This document shows positions 35,446-45,249 of a DNA stretch of 64,000 bases, one piece after another. The stretch covers positions 36,922 through 100,921 of the forward strand of contig NZ_PPHG01000031.1 of the NCBI RefSeq assembly GCF_002904295.1, in the 5' to 3' direction. This DNA is from Amycolatopsis sp. CA-128772. Lineage in GTDB: Bacteria; Actinomycetota; Actinomycetes; Mycobacteriales; Pseudonocardiaceae. Each line of letters opens with the position of its first letter. The first letter of the stretch is position 1. The position numbers were made by a program, and so were the translations under genes. The notes beneath the pieces are model-generated. The model had not been told where the DNA came from and made no database searches. It saw only the letters and a program-made list of their open reading frames with translations.

Positions 35446-36045
35446 ATGCCCCGCCCCGCCGGGTCGGATTCGAGCTCTCGGATCACCAGGATCGACACCG
35501 CGCCGCCCAAGAGCAGCAAACCGAACCGCACCGGGTACGTCGTGCTCGGGGTGGCCGGGCTGGTCGTCGCGACCGCGTTCGCCGCGGTGGCCGAGCTCGC
35601 CGGCCCCGCACCGGCGACCACCGCGGGCGGCACGGGCGGCCCCGGCGGCCAGGGCACGGTCCCGGCCGGGGTGCAGACCCTGCCGGCGAGCCCGTCGTCG
35701 ACCGACCCCTCGACCTCCAGCGGGGCGCCGACCACGTCGAGCCCCACGTCGTCGAGCGCGCCGACGACGGTGGTGTCGGTGAGCCCGGACGGCAAGACGA
35801 CCACCACGGTCGTCACCCAGCCCGCCCCGCCCCCGCCGCGCAGCGACACGGGCGGCAACCCGCCCCCGCCGGTGCACACGTCGGTCTCTCCCCCGCCGAA
35901 GACGACGACCACACCGCCCCCGGTGACGACGCCGACCACCCCGACCACGCCGCCGTCGACCACCCCGACGGAGCCGAGCGGCGGCGGTTCGAGCTCGGCC
36001 GGCGCGCCGTCGTCGAGCACGACCGGGACCAGCACCACGGCGTGA
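35446..36045 (+). CDS. Membrane-anchored Pro/Ser/Thr-rich protein
   Basis: A 199-residue protein. After a 28-residue polar N-terminus comes one membrane helix (GYVVLGVAGLVVATAFAAVA). The remaining 140 residues are low-complexity Ser/Thr/Pro/Gly with runs such as TTTTPPPVTTPTTPTTPPST, expected to be an extended, possibly O-mannosylated, cell-wall-spanning stalk without a folded domain. No LPXTG motif or lipobox is seen. A strong terminator follows. It diverges from acyP. Function unknown. Confidence 0.65.
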   Translation: MPRPAGSDSSSRITRIDTAPPKSSKPNRTGYVVLGVAGLVVATAFAAVAELAGPAPATTAGGTGGPGGQGTVPAGVQTLPASPSSTDPSTSSGAPTTSSPTSSSAPTTVVSVSPDGKTTTTVVTQPAPPPPRSDTGGNPPPPVHTSVSPPPKTTTTPPPVTTPTTPTTPPSTTPTEPSGGGSSSAGAPSSSTTGTSTTA

Positions 36046-36057
36046 GCAGGACAGCTT

Positions 36058-36089
36058 CCGAAGGCCACCGCTGCGGCGGTGGCCTTCGG
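36058..36089. terminator. Strong hairpin terminator
   Basis: Perfect 14-base arms CCGAAGGCCACCGC (36058-36071) and GCGGTGGCCTTCGG (36076-36089) close a TGCG loop. It lies between two convergent units and can work in both directions. Confidence 0.85.
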
Positions 36090-36094
36090 TGCGT

Positions 36095-36660
36095 TCAGGC
36101 CAGGACGGCCGCGACCATCGCGTCGCGCAGGAACCGCCCGTAGCGCTCCGGGGGCCAGCCGCGCTCCAGGCAGAGCAGCTCGCACTGCTCCGGGCCGTGG
36201 CAGGTCCACCGGATGTCGCGGACGTCGTCGGCGGTCAGGCCGGGTTTGACCTGGCCGGTGGCCACGAGGTCGGCCGGGAAGTACGTCATGGCCATCAGCG
36301 ATTCCCGCCGCAGCTGCGCCCACACCTCGGCGGCCGCGGGGCCGGCGGCCGCCGCGTCGCGGGCCGGCAGCTGCACCGGGGCCACCGCCGGCATGACCGC
36401 CGCGAAGTGGCCGAGGTACATCGTGATCTTGCGGGCGGCGTCCGGCTCGGCCTGGATTCGCGGCGATGAAGTCGCGGCCGGCGATGGGGACGTCCTCGTC
36501 GTCGCCGGCGACCGTCACGTCGAAGACGGCCTTGAGCAGCGTCGCCTTGTTCGCGAACGCCTTGTGGGCGGTCTGCACCGAGACACCCGCCGCCTTCGCC
36601 ACCTCGGGCATCGCGGCGCCCGCGTACCCCTTCTCCCGGAACAGCGCCGAAGCCGACGCC
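36095..36660 (-). pseudogene. Frameshifted, 5'-truncated TetR-family regulator
   Basis: The minus strand first reads ILASASALFREKGYAGAAMP, EVAKAAGVSVQTAHKAFANK, ATLLKAVFDVTVAGDDEDVP, IAGRDFIAA, a TetR HTH and second helix set. At about 36457-36460 one extra base shifts the frame; the protein resumes as IQAEPDAARKITMYLGHFAA and runs to the stop at 36095 (FLRDAMVAAVLA). The first 20 or so residues of a normal TetR protein and its start codon are missing at 36660, where another broken gene begins. It is unlikely to give a functional product. Confidence 0.8.
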
Positions 36661-36661
36661 A

Positions 36662-37430
36662 GGATCCGACGCCGTCACCGCCGCGCGGGACCTCGCGCCG
36701 GAGCTGAACGCGCGGGCCACCGAAGCCGAGCAGCTCCAGACCCTGCCCCGCGACCTGGTCGAGCGGGCGCGCGCGGCCGGGCTCTTCCGGCTGGCGACCT
36801 CGCGCGTGCCCGGCGGGCTGGAGCTGCCGCCCGCCACGATCGTCGAGGTGCTCGAGGAACTCGCCCGCGCGGACGGCTCCGCGGGGTGGACGATCGCCAT
36901 CGGCAACGGCTCGGCGTTCCTGGCGTGGCTCGAGCCGGCGGTCGCCGCGGAGCTGGTCGCCGGCACCCCGGACCCGATCGGCGGCGGCGTCTTCGCCCCG
37001 GCCGGCCGGCTCGTCCCGGACGGCACCGGGAAGTTCTCCCTCACCGGCCGCTGGGGCTTCTGCAGCGGCAGCCCGCACTCCGCCCTGTTCTTCGACGACG
37101 CCCTGGTCTTCGACGACGCCCTGGTGTTCGACGGCGACGCGCCGCGGATGGTGCCCGGCCGCGGGCCGGACCGGCGGCTGGCCGTCGTCCCGGCCGCGCA
37201 GGCGCGGGTGGTCGGGAACTGGGACGTCATGGGCCTGCGCGGCACCGGCAGCCACGACGTCACGATCGACGCGGTGATGCGCGCGGAGCACACGATCTCA
37301 CCGTTCACGAACCGGCGCGCCACGACGGCCCGCTGTGGCGCTTCCCGTTCTTCACGTTCGCCGGGGCGATCCTGGTGGACGTCCCGCTCGACGGCGCCGG
37401 CGGACGAACAGCACCCAGCACCCGGCCGGA
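36662..37430 (+). pseudogene. Truncated and frameshifted acyl-CoA dehydrogenase/flavin hydroxylase
   Basis: From 36662 the plus strand reads DAVTAARDLAPELNARATEA, LQTLPRDLVERARAAGLFRL, ADGSAGWTIAIGNGSAFLAW, GTGKFSLTGRWGFCSGSPHS and ARVVGNWDVMGLRGTGSHDV, typical of the HsaA/acyl-CoA dehydrogenase-like hydroxylases. No start codon precedes the first conserved segment. Near 37307 one base is lost and the reading resumes in another frame as EPARHDGPLWRFPFFTFAGA, then ends about 37420, so the C-terminal helical domain is gone. An 18-base tandem duplication (37096-37131) repeats DDALVF. Confidence 0.8.
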
Positions 37431-37441
37431 TACCCACCGGG

Positions 37442-38140
37442 TCAGACCTCGAAGCGGTACCCCATCCCCGGTTCCGTCAGCAGGTGCCGGGGCCGGGACG
37501 GCTCCAGTTCCAGTTTCCGCCGCAGCTGGGCCAGGTACACCCGCAGGTAGTGGGACTCCGTCTCGTACGAGGGGCCCCACACCTCGTGCAGGAGCTGCTT
37601 CTGCGCCACCAGCCGGCCGCGGTTGCGGACCAGCAGCTCCAGCACGCCCCACTCCGTCTTCGTCAGGTGGACTTCCACGCCGTCGTGGCGGCGGACCTTC
37701 TTCGCCGCCAGGTCCACGCTGAACGACGCCGTGTCCACCACCGCGTCCGCGCCGTCCGCGCCCGCCACCGCCGAGCGGCGGACCGCCGCGCGCAGGCGGG
37801 CCAGCAGTTCGTCCATGCCGAACGGCTTCGTCACGTAGTCGTCGGCGCCCGCGTCCAGGGCCTCGACCTTGTCCGCCGAATCGACGCGGGCCGACAGCAC
37901 GATGATCGGGACCGTCGTCCAGCCGCGCAGGCCCGCGATCACCTCCGTGCCGTCCAGGTCGGGCAGGCCGAGGTCGAGCACGACGACGTCGGGCTTGGTC
38001 TCGGCCACCGCCTTCAACGCGGCCGTGCCGTCGTGCGCGGTGATCACCCTGTAGCCGCGGGCGGTCAGGTTGATCCGCAGGGCCCGCACGATCTGCGGCT
38101 CGTCGTCCACCACCAGCACGGTGGCGCCCGGGTCGCTCAT
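37442..38140 (-). CDS. kdpE: KdpE response regulator
   Basis: The OmpR-class regulator of the potassium operon. The 232-residue protein has a receiver domain with ATVLVVDDEPQIVRALRINL, phospho-aspartate in VVVLDLGLPDLDG and the conserved lysine in DDYVTKPFGMDEL. The winged-helix output domain spans about 130-232 (HLTKTEWGVLELLVRNRGRL, VWGPSYETESHYLRVYLAQL, RHLLTEPGMGYRFEV). Its ATG overlaps the kdpD stop. Phosphorylated KdpE would activate the kdp promoter upstream of the 27-residue peptide gene. Confidence 0.96.
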   Translation of the reverse strand: MSDPGATVLVVDDEPQIVRALRINLTARGYRVITAHDGTAALKAVAETKPDVVVLDLGLPDLDGTEVIAGLRGWTTVPIIVLSARVDSADKVEALDAGADDYVTKPFGMDELLARLRAAVRRSAVAGADGADAVVDTASFSVDLAAKKVRRHDGVEVHLTKTEWGVLELLVRNRGRLVAQKQLLHEVWGPSYETESHYLRVYLAQLRRKLELEPSRPRHLLTEPGMGYRFEV

Positions 38141-40671
38141 CGCACCCCCTCCTCTTCGTACTCGACACTGAACGCGGGCAGGGACAGCACGATCGTGAGC
38201 CCGCCACCCGGGGTGTCCTCGGCGCGGATCGTGCCGCCCATCGCCTCGGTGAACCCCTTCGCCACCGACAGCCCGAGCCCGACGCCCGGGGTCGTGTCCC
38301 GGTCGCCGCCGAGCCGCTGGAACGGCGCGAACGCCGAGTCCGCGGCCCCCTTGCGCAGGCCCTTACCGTGGTCGACGATCCGCAGCTCGACCTGGCCGGA
38401 GTGCGCGCTGGCCCGGGCCGACACCGGAGCGCCGCCGTGCCGGAGGGCGTTGTCCAGCACGTTCGCCACCACCCGTTCCAGCAGGCCGGGGTCGGCCGGC
38501 ACCGACGGGAGCTCGTCGTCGATCGCGACCACGACGTGGTCCGAGCCGTCCACAGTGGACAGCGCGTGCGCGACGACCTCGTCGTAGCCCACCGGACGCA
38601 GGTGCGGCCGCACCGCGCCGGTGGCCAGCCGCGACGAGTCGAGGAGGTTGTCGATCAGCCCGGCGAGCCGGTCGGCGGACAGTTCGATGGCCTCCATCAG
38701 CTCGGCGGTGTCCTCTTCGGACAACTGCAGATCCGCGGCCCGCAGGCTGCCGATCGACGCCTTGATCGACGTCAGCGGCGTCCGCAGGTCGTGGCCGACG
38801 GCCGAGAGCAGCGTCGTGCGCAGCTCGGTCGCCTCGGCCTTGCGCTCGGCGCGCGCCGCCGCGGCCGCGGCCCGCTGCTGCCGCAGGGCCAGGAACGCCT
38901 GTCCCGCCACGGCTTCCAGCACCCGCCGGTCGGCCGCCGGCAGCGCCCGGCCGCGCAGGGTCAGGTGGACGTCGGCGGTGACGGCGATGTCGGCGTCGGC
39001 CTCGTCCGGGTCGGCGCACGGGTGCTCCCCCGCGGTCGCCACGCACTGCCACACGCCGTCCTGCTTCTCCAGCAGCGTCACCGACGTCAGCGCGAAGTTC
39101 TCGCGCACCTTGGCCAGCAGCCGCTCGATCGGGTTCGCGTGGGTGAGCACGGTCCGGGCGTAGGAGGCCAGCAGCGCCGCCTCGGTCCGGGCCCGCGCCG
39201 CCTGCGCCGCCCGCCGCGCGGCCTGGTCGACGACCAGGGCGACCAGCACCGCGACCACGACCATCGCGATCAGCGTCACCAGGTTCTGCGGGGTGTGCAC
39301 GTTGAGCGTGTACAGCGGCGGCGTGAAGAAGAAGTTCAGCAGCCCGGCGCCGAGGACGGCCGCCAGCAGCGCCGGGCCGAGGCCGCCGACCAGGGCGACG
39401 ACGACCGTGACCAGCACGTAGGCGATCACGTCGGTGGCGAAGTCGAGCCCGCTGGGCAGGACGACGCCGACGAGGGTGACCAGCACCGGCGCCGCGATGG
39501 CCAGCACCCAGCCCGTGACCAGCCGCGAGACCCCCAGCGGGCTCGCGGTCAGCCCGGTCCGCAGGCGGCCGCCGGCCTCGGAGTGGGTGACCATGTGCAC
39601 GTCGATCGGCCCCGACCGGCGGACCACCGACGCGCCGATGCCCTCGTCGAACAGCCGCGCCACCCGCGAGCGCCGCGACGTGCCGAGGATCAGCTGGGTC
39701 GCGTTGACCCCGCGGGCGAAGTCCAGGAGGGCGCCCGGGACGTCGTCGCCGACGACCGTGTGGAACGTGGCCCCGACCTCCTCGGCGAGCTTGCGGTAGC
39801 GGGCCATCGCGGCCGGGCTGATGCCGGCCAGGCCGTCGCCGCGCAGGATGTGCACCACCTGCAGTTCGGCGCCGGCGCGGGTGGCGATCCGGCTCGCACG
39901 GCGGATGAGCGTCTCGCTCTCCGGGCCGCCGGTGATCGAGGCGACGACGCGTTCGCGCGCCTCCCACGTGTCGGTGATGCGCTGCTCGGCGCGGTAGCGC
40001 TGGAGGGCGACGTCGACCTGGTCGGCCACCCAGAGCAGCGCCAGTTCCCGCAGCGCGGTGAGGTTGCCGGGGCGGAAGTAGTTGCCGAGCGCGGCGTCGA
40101 TCCGCTCGGCCGGGTAGACGTTCCCGTGGGCCAGGCGCCGCCGCAGCGCCTCCGGCGTGATGTCGACCAGCTCCAGCTGTTCGGCGCGGCGGACGACCTC
40201 GTCCGGCACGGTCTCCTGCTGGGTGACACCGGTGATCCGCTCGACGACGTCGTTGAGGCTCTGCAGGTGCTGCACGTTGACCGTGGACAGCACGTCGATG
40301 CCCGCGGCCAGCAGCTCTTCGACGTCCTGCCAGCGCTTGGCGTTGCGCGAGCCGGGCACGTTGGTGTGCGCCAGTTCGTCGATGACGGCGACCTCGGGCC
40401 CGCGGGTGAGGATCGCGTCGACGTCCATTTCGCCGAACTCGCGGCCGCGGTGCTCGGCGTGCCGCCGCGGGACGGTCTCGAGGCCGTCGAGGAGTTCCGC
40501 GGTCTTCGCGCGGCCGTGCGTCTCGACCAGCCCGATGACGACGTCGGTGCCGCGGTCCAGGCGCCGCCGTGCTTCGCCGAGCATGGCGAAGGTCTTGCCG
40601 ACGCCCGGAGCCGCGCCGAGGTAGATCCTCAGCTCTCCCCGGCGCGGCTTGGGCACGTTCTCGGTGGTCAC
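38137..40671 (-). CDS. kdpD: KdpD sensor histidine kinase
   Basis: The osmotic/potassium sensor kinase. The 844-residue protein is built in the standard order: N-terminal KdpD domain with Walker A (LRIYLGAAPGVGKTFAML), a DELAHTNVPGSRNAKRWQDV motif, a universal-stress-like domain (VASITGGPESETLIRRASRI, about 230-350), four membrane helices (about 385-480), a GAF-like segment, and the kinase with SAVGHDLRTPLTSIKASIGS (phospho-histidine), NVLDNALRHG (N box) and GVGLGLSVAKGF (G box). The GTG start lies five bases from the kdpC stop. It overlaps kdpE, completing a six-gene operon. Confidence 0.97.
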   Translation of the reverse strand: MTTENVPKPRRGELRIYLGAAPGVGKTFAMLGEARRRLDRGTDVVIGLVETHGRAKTAELLDGLETVPRRHAEHRGREFGEMDVDAILTRGPEVAVIDELAHTNVPGSRNAKRWQDVEELLAAGIDVLSTVNVQHLQSLNDVVERITGVTQQETVPDEVVRRAEQLELVDITPEALRRRLAHGNVYPAERIDAALGNYFRPGNLTALRELALLWVADQVDVALQRYRAEQRITDTWEARERVVASITGGPESETLIRRASRIATRAGAELQVVHILRGDGLAGISPAAMARYRKLAEEVGATFHTVVGDDVPGALLDFARGVNATQLILGTSRRSRVARLFDEGIGASVVRRSGPIDVHMVTHSEAGGRLRTGLTASPLGVSRLVTGWVLAIAAPVLVTLVGVVLPSGLDFATDVIAYVLVTVVVALVGGLGPALLAAVLGAGLLNFFFTPPLYTLNVHTPQNLVTLIAMVVVAVLVALVVDQAARRAAQAARARTEAALLASYARTVLTHANPIERLLAKVRENFALTSVTLLEKQDGVWQCVATAGEHPCADPDEADADIAVTADVHLTLRGRALPAADRRVLEAVAGQAFLALRQQRAAAAAARAERKAEATELRTTLLSAVGHDLRTPLTSIKASIGSLRAADLQLSEEDTAELMEAIELSADRLAGLIDNLLDSSRLATGAVRPHLRPVGYDEVVAHALSTVDGSDHVVVAIDDELPSVPADPGLLERVVANVLDNALRHGGAPVSARASAHSGQVELRIVDHGKGLRKGAADSAFAPFQRLGGDRDTTPGVGLGLSVAKGFTEAMGGTIRAEDTPGGGLTIVLSLPAFSVEYEEEGVR

Positions 40672-40675
40672 GCTG

Positions 40676-41275
40676 TCAGTGTGCCCCTCCGGCCGCGGCG
40701 CGCACGGCCAAGTTGAGCGGGAGCACAGCCACGCCGGGGACGCCGATCCCGGCTCCGCTCGTGTTCTGCGCGATCACCTGCTTCACCCGGTCGAGGGGCA
40801 GGCCGGTGTTCCGCGCGACCCGCGCGGCCTGCAGGTCGGCGTAGGCGACGCTGATGTCCGGGTCGAGGCCCGAGCCCGACGCCGTCACGGCGTCCGGCGG
40901 TACCTGATCGGGGGATACGCCTTCACGCTGCGCGATGGCGTCCTTGCGCTCCCCGATGCTCTTCACGAGGTCCTCGTTGTACGGGCCCTTGTTGGACGCG
41001 CCGGACGGCACCTCGGGGGTGGCCGCCGACGGCCGGGTGTGGAACCAGCTGTCGTGCGCCGGGTCGGCGGGCACCGGGTCGACGCCGATGAGCGACGACC
41101 CCACGGCCTGGCCGTTCTGCGTGACGATCGAGCCTTCGGCGTTCGAGTCCAGCCCCGGGATACGGGCGATCGCCCACACGGCCAGGGGGTAAAGGATCCC
41201 GAGCAGGATGGTCATGACGAGCAGGACGCGCAGCCCGGCCCAGGTCTGTTTGACGAGCGTGTTCACGGTTTTCAC
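40676..41275 (-). CDS. kdpC: Potassium-transporting ATPase subunit C
   Basis: The single-span stabilising subunit of the Kdp pump. The 199-residue protein has one N-terminal TM helix ([20 protein letters not shown]) and a periplasmic-side domain with [61 protein letters not shown] and [16 protein letters not shown], all typical of KdpC. The GTG at 41275 overlaps the kdpB stop (GTGA); a second GTG at 41266 is possible. Confidence 0.95.
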   Translation of the reverse strand: MKTVNTLVKQTWAGLRVLLVMTILLGILYPLAVWAIARIPGLDSNAEGSIVTQNGQAVGSSLIGVDPVPADPAHDSWFHTRPSAATPEVPSGASNKGPYNEDLVKSIGERKDAIAQREGVSPDQVPPDAVTASGSGLDPDISVAYADLQAARVARNTGLPLDRVKQVIAQNTSGAGIGVPGVAVLPLNLAVRAAAGGAH

Positions 41276-43269
41276 CCGATTCCGGGAATGAGGCGGACGA
41301 GCAGGTCGATCAGCCAGATCCCGAGGAAGGGGCTGACGATCCCGCCGAGGCCGTAGACGAGCAGGTTGCGGCGCAGCAGGGCCGAGGCCGACGACGGCTT
41401 GTACCGCACGCCGCGCAGGGCCAGCGGGATGAGCACGACGATGATCAGCGCGTTGAAGATGACCGCGGAGAGGATCGCCGACTTCGGCGTGGCCAGGTGC
41501 ATGACGTTCAGCCCGCCCAGCTGGGCGTAGATGCCGGTGAACATCGCGGGCAGGATCGCGAAGTACTTGGCCAGGTCGTTCGCGACGCTGAAGGTGGTCA
41601 GCGCGCCGCGGGTGATCAGCAGCTGCTTGCCGATCTCGACGATCTCGATCAGCTTCGTCGGGTCGCTGTCGAGGTCGACCATGTTCCCGGCTTCCTTGGC
41701 GGCCGAGGTGCCGGTGTTCATCGCGACGCCGACGTCGGCCTGCGCGAGCGCGGGAGCGTCGTTGGTGCCGTCGCCGGTCATCGCGACCAGCCGGCCGCCT
41801 TCCTGCTCCTGCCGGATGAGGGCCATCTTGTCCTCGGGCTTGGCCTCGGCGAGGTAGTCGTCGACGCCGGCGTCCGCGGCGATGGCCTTCGCGGTGAGCG
41901 GGTTGTCGCCGGTGATCATCACCGTCTTGATGCCCATTGAGCGCAGCTCTTCGAAGCGCTCCTTCATGCCCGGCTTGACGACGTCGGACAGCCGGATCAC
42001 CCCGCGCACGACGGTGTCCTCGGCGACGACCAGTGGCGTCCCGCCCTGGGCGCTGATGTCGTCGACGACCCGCTCGGTCTCGTCGGGGAACTCGCCGCCG
42101 TTGTTCCGCACCCACGCCCGCACGGCGCTCGCCGCGCCCTTGCGGATCCGGCACGTCCCGAGGTCGAGGCCGCTCATCCGGGTCTGCGCGGTGAAGGGGA
42201 CGAACTCGCCGAGCTCGTCCTGGGCCGCGTGTTCCGACGTCAGCTCGACGACGCTGCGGCCCTCGGGTGTTTCGTCGGCCAGGCTGGCCAGCCTGGCCGC
42301 CCGCGCGAGTTCGTCCGGTGTGGACGTGCCGACCGGGATCAGCTCGGTGGCGCGGCGGTTGCCGAAGGTGATCGTGCCGGTCTTGTCGAGCAGCAGCGTC
42401 GAGACGTCGCCCGCGGCTTCCACCGCGCGGCCGCTGGTGGCCAGGACGTTGCGCTGGACCAGGCGGTCCATGCCCGCGATGCCGATCGCGGACAGGAGCG
42501 CGCCGATCGTCGTCGGGATCAGGCAGACCAGGAGCGCGGTCAGCACGATCACCGGCTGCTCGGAGCCGGAGTAGCGGGCCATCGGCTGCAGCGCGACGAC
42601 GGCGAGCAGGAAGATGATCGTCAACGTCGAGAGCAGGATGGTCAGCGCGATCTCGTTCGGCGTCTTCTGCCGGGAGGCACCTTCCACCAACGCGATCATG
42701 CGGTCCACGAAGGACTCGCCGGGCCTGGTGGTGATGCGCACGACGATCCGGTCGCTCAGCACGGTCGTGCCGCCGGTGACGGCCGACCGGTCGCCGCCGG
42801 ACTCGCGGATGACCGGGGCCGACTCGCCGGTGATGGCGGATTCGTCGACGGTCGCGATGCCTTCGACGACGTCGCCGTCACCCGGGATCACCTGCCCGGC
42901 CCCGACGACGACCAGGTCGCCGACCTTCAGCTCGACGCCGGGGACCTGCTCCTCCCCTGCCGCGGTGAGCCGGCGGGCGACGGTTTCCTTCTTCGACCGC
43001 CGCAGGGATTCGGCCTGGGCCTTGCCGCGGCCTTCCGCGACGGCCTCGGCGAGGTTCGCGAACAGGACCGTGAACCACAGCCAGGCGGCGATCAGAATGC
43101 TGAACACACCCGGATCGGTGACGGCGAAGACCGTGGTGAGGGCGGAACCCACCCACACCACGAACATCACCGGGTTGCCGAGCTGGTGCTTCGGGTTGAG
43201 CTTCCGGACGGCCTCGGGAAGCGACGTCCAGAGCTGGCGGGGGCTGAACACCCCGGCGCCGACGGTCAT
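41272..43269 (-). CDS. kdpB: Potassium-transporting P-type ATPase subunit B
   Basis: The catalytic P-type ATPase subunit. The 665-residue protein has the actuator TGES motif ([19 protein letters not shown]), the phosphorylation site in [14 protein letters not shown], the [10 protein letters not shown] nucleotide-binding lysine, and the hinge [20 protein letters not shown]. The first cytoplasmic Ser162-type region ([20 protein letters not shown]) known for inhibition by phosphorylation is present. The ATG overlaps the kdpA stop; the stop overlaps kdpC. Upstream in-frame sequence belongs to kdpA. Confidence 0.97.
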   Translation of the reverse strand: MTVGAGVFSPRQLWTSLPEAVRKLNPKHQLGNPVMFVVWVGSALTTVFAVTDPGVFSILIAAWLWFTVLFANLAEAVAEGRGKAQAESLRRSKKETVARRLTAAGEEQVPGVELKVGDLVVVGAGQVIPGDGDVVEGIATVDESAITGESAPVIRESGGDRSAVTGGTTVLSDRIVVRITTRPGESFVDRMIALVEGASRQKTPNEIALTILLSTLTIIFLLAVVALQPMARYSGSEQPVIVLTALLVCLIPTTIGALLSAIGIAGMDRLVQRNVLATSGRAVEAAGDVSTLLLDKTGTITFGNRRATELIPVGTSTPDELARAARLASLADETPEGRSVVELTSEHAAQDELGEFVPFTAQTRMSGLDLGTCRIRKGAASAVRAWVRNNGGEFPDETERVVDDISAQGGTPLVVAEDTVVRGVIRLSDVVKPGMKERFEELRSMGIKTVMITGDNPLTAKAIAADAGVDDYLAEAKPEDKMALIRQEQEGGRLVAMTGDGTNDAPALAQADVGVAMNTGTSAAKEAGNMVDLDSDPTKLIEIVEIGKQLLITRGALTTFSVANDLAKYFAILPAMFTGIYAQLGGLNVMHLATPKSAILSAVIFNALIIVVLIPLALRGVRYKPSSASALLRRNLLVYGLGGIVSPFLGIWLIDLLVRLIPGIG

Positions 43270-44927
43270 GCGAGTGCCTCCGCGATGGGCCCGAGCGCGA
43301 GGGCCGGGATGAACGTGAGGGCCGCGACGAGCACCACCGTGCCGGTGAGCAGGGTGGCGAACAGCGGCCCGGTGGTCGGCAGGGTGCCCGCGGTCTCGGG
43401 CACCTTCCGCTGGGCGGCCAGGGAACCGGCCAGGCAGAGCACGGCGAGGATGGGCACGAACCGGCCGAACGCCATCGCGACCCCGAACGACGACTGGAAC
43501 CAGTCGCTCGTCGCGGTCAGCCCGCCGAACGCGCTGCCGTTGTTGTTGCCGGTCGACGCGTAGCCGTAGAGGACCTCGGACAGCCCGTGCGCGCCGGAAT
43601 TGCCCAGCGCGCCCGCGGTGCCCGGCAGCAGCAGGGCGATCCCGGAGCCGAGGAGCACCACGGTCGGCATGGCCAGCATCGCGACGGCCGCGCAGGTGAC
43701 CTCGCGCTTGCCGAGCTTCTTGCCCAGGTACTCCGGCGTGCGCCCGACCATCAGGCCGGCCAGGAACATCGCGATGATCGCCAGCACGAGGATGCCGTAG
43801 AGGCCGGTGCCGACGCCGCCGGGCGAGATCTCGCCGTAGAGCATGTTCAGCAGCGGGCCGCCGCCGCCGAGGCCGGACAGGCTGTCGTGGGCGCCGTTCA
43901 CCGCGCCGGTCGACGTGCCGGTGGTGGTGTCGGCGAAGATCGACGTCAGGCCGGTGCCGAACCGCTGCTCCTTGCCTTCCATGCTCGCCCCGGCGGCCAG
44001 CGCGGCCGGGTTGCTCGCGCGCGCTTCGGAGAACCAGATGAGCGTCAGCGAAGCGGCCCACAGCACGCCCATCACGCTGAGCAGGACGTACCCCTGGCGG
44101 CGGTGGCCGACCAGCGTGCCGAAGGCGCGGGTCAGGCTGACCGGGATGACCAGGATCAGGAAGAGCTGGACGAGGTTCGACCAGGCGGTGGGGTTTTCGA
44201 AGGGGTGCGCGGAGTTGGCGTTGAAGATGCCGCCGCCGTTGGTGCCCAGTTCCTTGATGGCCTCCTGGCTCGCGGCCGGGGCCAGCGCGATGGTGCGGTG
44301 GCTGCCGTCCGGGCTCGTGACATCGATGCCCGCCTTGAGGCTCTGCACCACACCGAGTGCGACCAGGACGAGGGCGAACACGAAGGCCATCGGCAGCAGC
44401 ACGCGGACCGTGCCGCGGGTGAGGTCGACCCAGAAGTTGCCGAGCCGGTCGGTCTTCGCGCGGACGAAGCCGCGCGTCACCGCGATCGCCACGGCCAGGC
44501 CGACCGCCGCCGACAGGAAGTTCTGCACGGTCAGGCCGGCCATCTGCACGAAGTGGCCCATCGTCGTCTCGGGGACGTAGGACTGCCAGTTCGTGTTGGT
44601 GACGAACGAGACCGCCGTGTTGAAGGCGACGCCGGGGTCCACCGAGCCGCGGCCCAGGTTCCACGGCAGGAGCGGCTGCAGGCGCTGCAGCAGGTAGAGC
44701 AGGACGACCGAGACGAACGAGAAGCCGAGCACGCCGGCGGCGTAGGTCGGCCACCGCTGCTCGGCGTCGGGGTTGACGCGAAAGAGCCGGTAGAGGCCCT
44801 TTTCGAGCTTCCAGTGCTTTTCGGTGGAGAAGACGCGCGCCAGGTGGTCGCCGAGCGGTTGGTAAACCGCGGCGAGGGCGGCGAGGAGCAGGCCGAGCTG
44901 GATGAGCCCGGCCACGGTGTCGGACAT
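43266..44927 (-). CDS. kdpA: Potassium-transporting ATPase subunit A
   Basis: The potassium-selective channel-like subunit. The 553-residue protein has ten predicted membrane helices and four selectivity-filter loops: [43 protein letters not shown], and [12 protein letters not shown]. These are the degenerate TVGYG-like filters of KdpA. The ATG shares its last base with the kdpF stop (TGATG). The protein works with KdpB, KdpC and KdpF in the membrane. Confidence 0.97.
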   Translation of the reverse strand: MSDTVAGLIQLGLLLAALAAVYQPLGDHLARVFSTEKHWKLEKGLYRLFRVNPDAEQRWPTYAAGVLGFSFVSVVLLYLLQRLQPLLPWNLGRGSVDPGVAFNTAVSFVTNTNWQSYVPETTMGHFVQMAGLTVQNFLSAAVGLAVAIAVTRGFVRAKTDRLGNFWVDLTRGTVRVLLPMAFVFALVLVALGVVQSLKAGIDVTSPDGSHRTIALAPAASQEAIKELGTNGGGIFNANSAHPFENPTAWSNLVQLFLILVIPVSLTRAFGTLVGHRRQGYVLLSVMGVLWAASLTLIWFSEARASNPAALAAGASMEGKEQRFGTGLTSIFADTTTGTSTGAVNGAHDSLSGLGGGGPLLNMLYGEISPGGVGTGLYGILVLAIIAMFLAGLMVGRTPEYLGKKLGKREVTCAAVAMLAMPTVVLLGSGIALLLPGTAGALGNSGAHGLSEVLYGYASTGNNNGSAFGGLTATSDWFQSSFGVAMAFGRFVPILAVLCLAGSLAAQRKVPETAGTLPTTGPLFATLLTGTVVLVAALTFIPALALGPIAEALA

Positions 44928-45019
44928 CAGAATTTCTCCGGCCTGATCAGCGCGACGAACAGGTAACCGAGCAGGCCGAGCGCGAGCAGCCCGCCCACCA
45001 CGTCGGCCACGGCGCTCAC
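44927..45019 (-). CDS. kdpF: KdpF lipid-like small subunit
   Basis: A 30-residue single-helix peptide, [20 protein letters not shown] then [10 protein letters not shown]. The terminal L-x-R/x-PEKF is the signature of KdpF, which fills a membrane groove of KdpA. The GTG at 45019 overlaps the stop of the preceding 27-residue gene and the TGA runs into the kdpA ATG. A second GTG at 45010 would give 27 residues. Confidence 0.93.
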   Translation of the reverse strand: MSAVADVVGGLLALGLLGYLFVALIRPEKF

Positions 45020-45099
45020 AGCTTTTCCAAGCCGCGCAGCACGAGCGCCAGCACCACGAAAACGCCGATCAGGAGAACGGCGTAGAGCAAGTCGGCCAC
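45016..45099 (-). CDS. 27-residue membrane peptide ahead of kdpF
   Basis: The peptide is [27 protein letters not shown]: one membrane helix with an acidic start and a basic C-terminal tail. The ribosome site GAGAGG is well placed before the GTG. Its stop overlaps the kdpF start (GTGA), so it is translated as the first cistron of the kdp operon. It differs from KdpF in lacking the PEKF ending and does not look like a recent duplicate. Similar tiny peptides before kdpF occur in other actinobacteria as I recall; a structural or leader role is possible. Unstudied to my knowledge. Confidence 0.7.
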   Translation of the reverse strand: MADLLYAVLLIGVFVVLALVLRGLEKL

Positions 45100-45188
45100 A
45101 GGCACCTCTCAGGACGGGTCACCGGGTTCGGTGACCGGGACGACGTCACTGTGCGGTCCGGGAAGGTCTCTCCGGCGGCCGGCTGATG

Positions 45189-45229
45189 GCGCCTTGATGC
45201 CGTCCTGACGCGCATTTACGCCGCCTTGA
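45189..45229 (-). promoter_or_regulatory. Candidate KdpE operator, phased direct repeats
   Basis: On the plus strand GCGCCTTGA, GCCGTCCTGA and GCCGCCTTGA end at 45197, 45208 and 45229. Spacings of 11 and 21 put them on one face of the helix, and CGCATTTA at 45211-45218 is a degenerate copy in the gap. OmpR-type regulators bind such tandem half-sites. It lies 90 bases upstream of the first kdp cistron. Confidence 0.55.
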
Positions 45230-45249
45230 CGGCCGGTGGCGGCGGTCAC

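Noticed and set aside
38368..40716. Plus-strand frame across kdpD
   Set aside because: It mirrors the kdpD codons and shows no protein motif.
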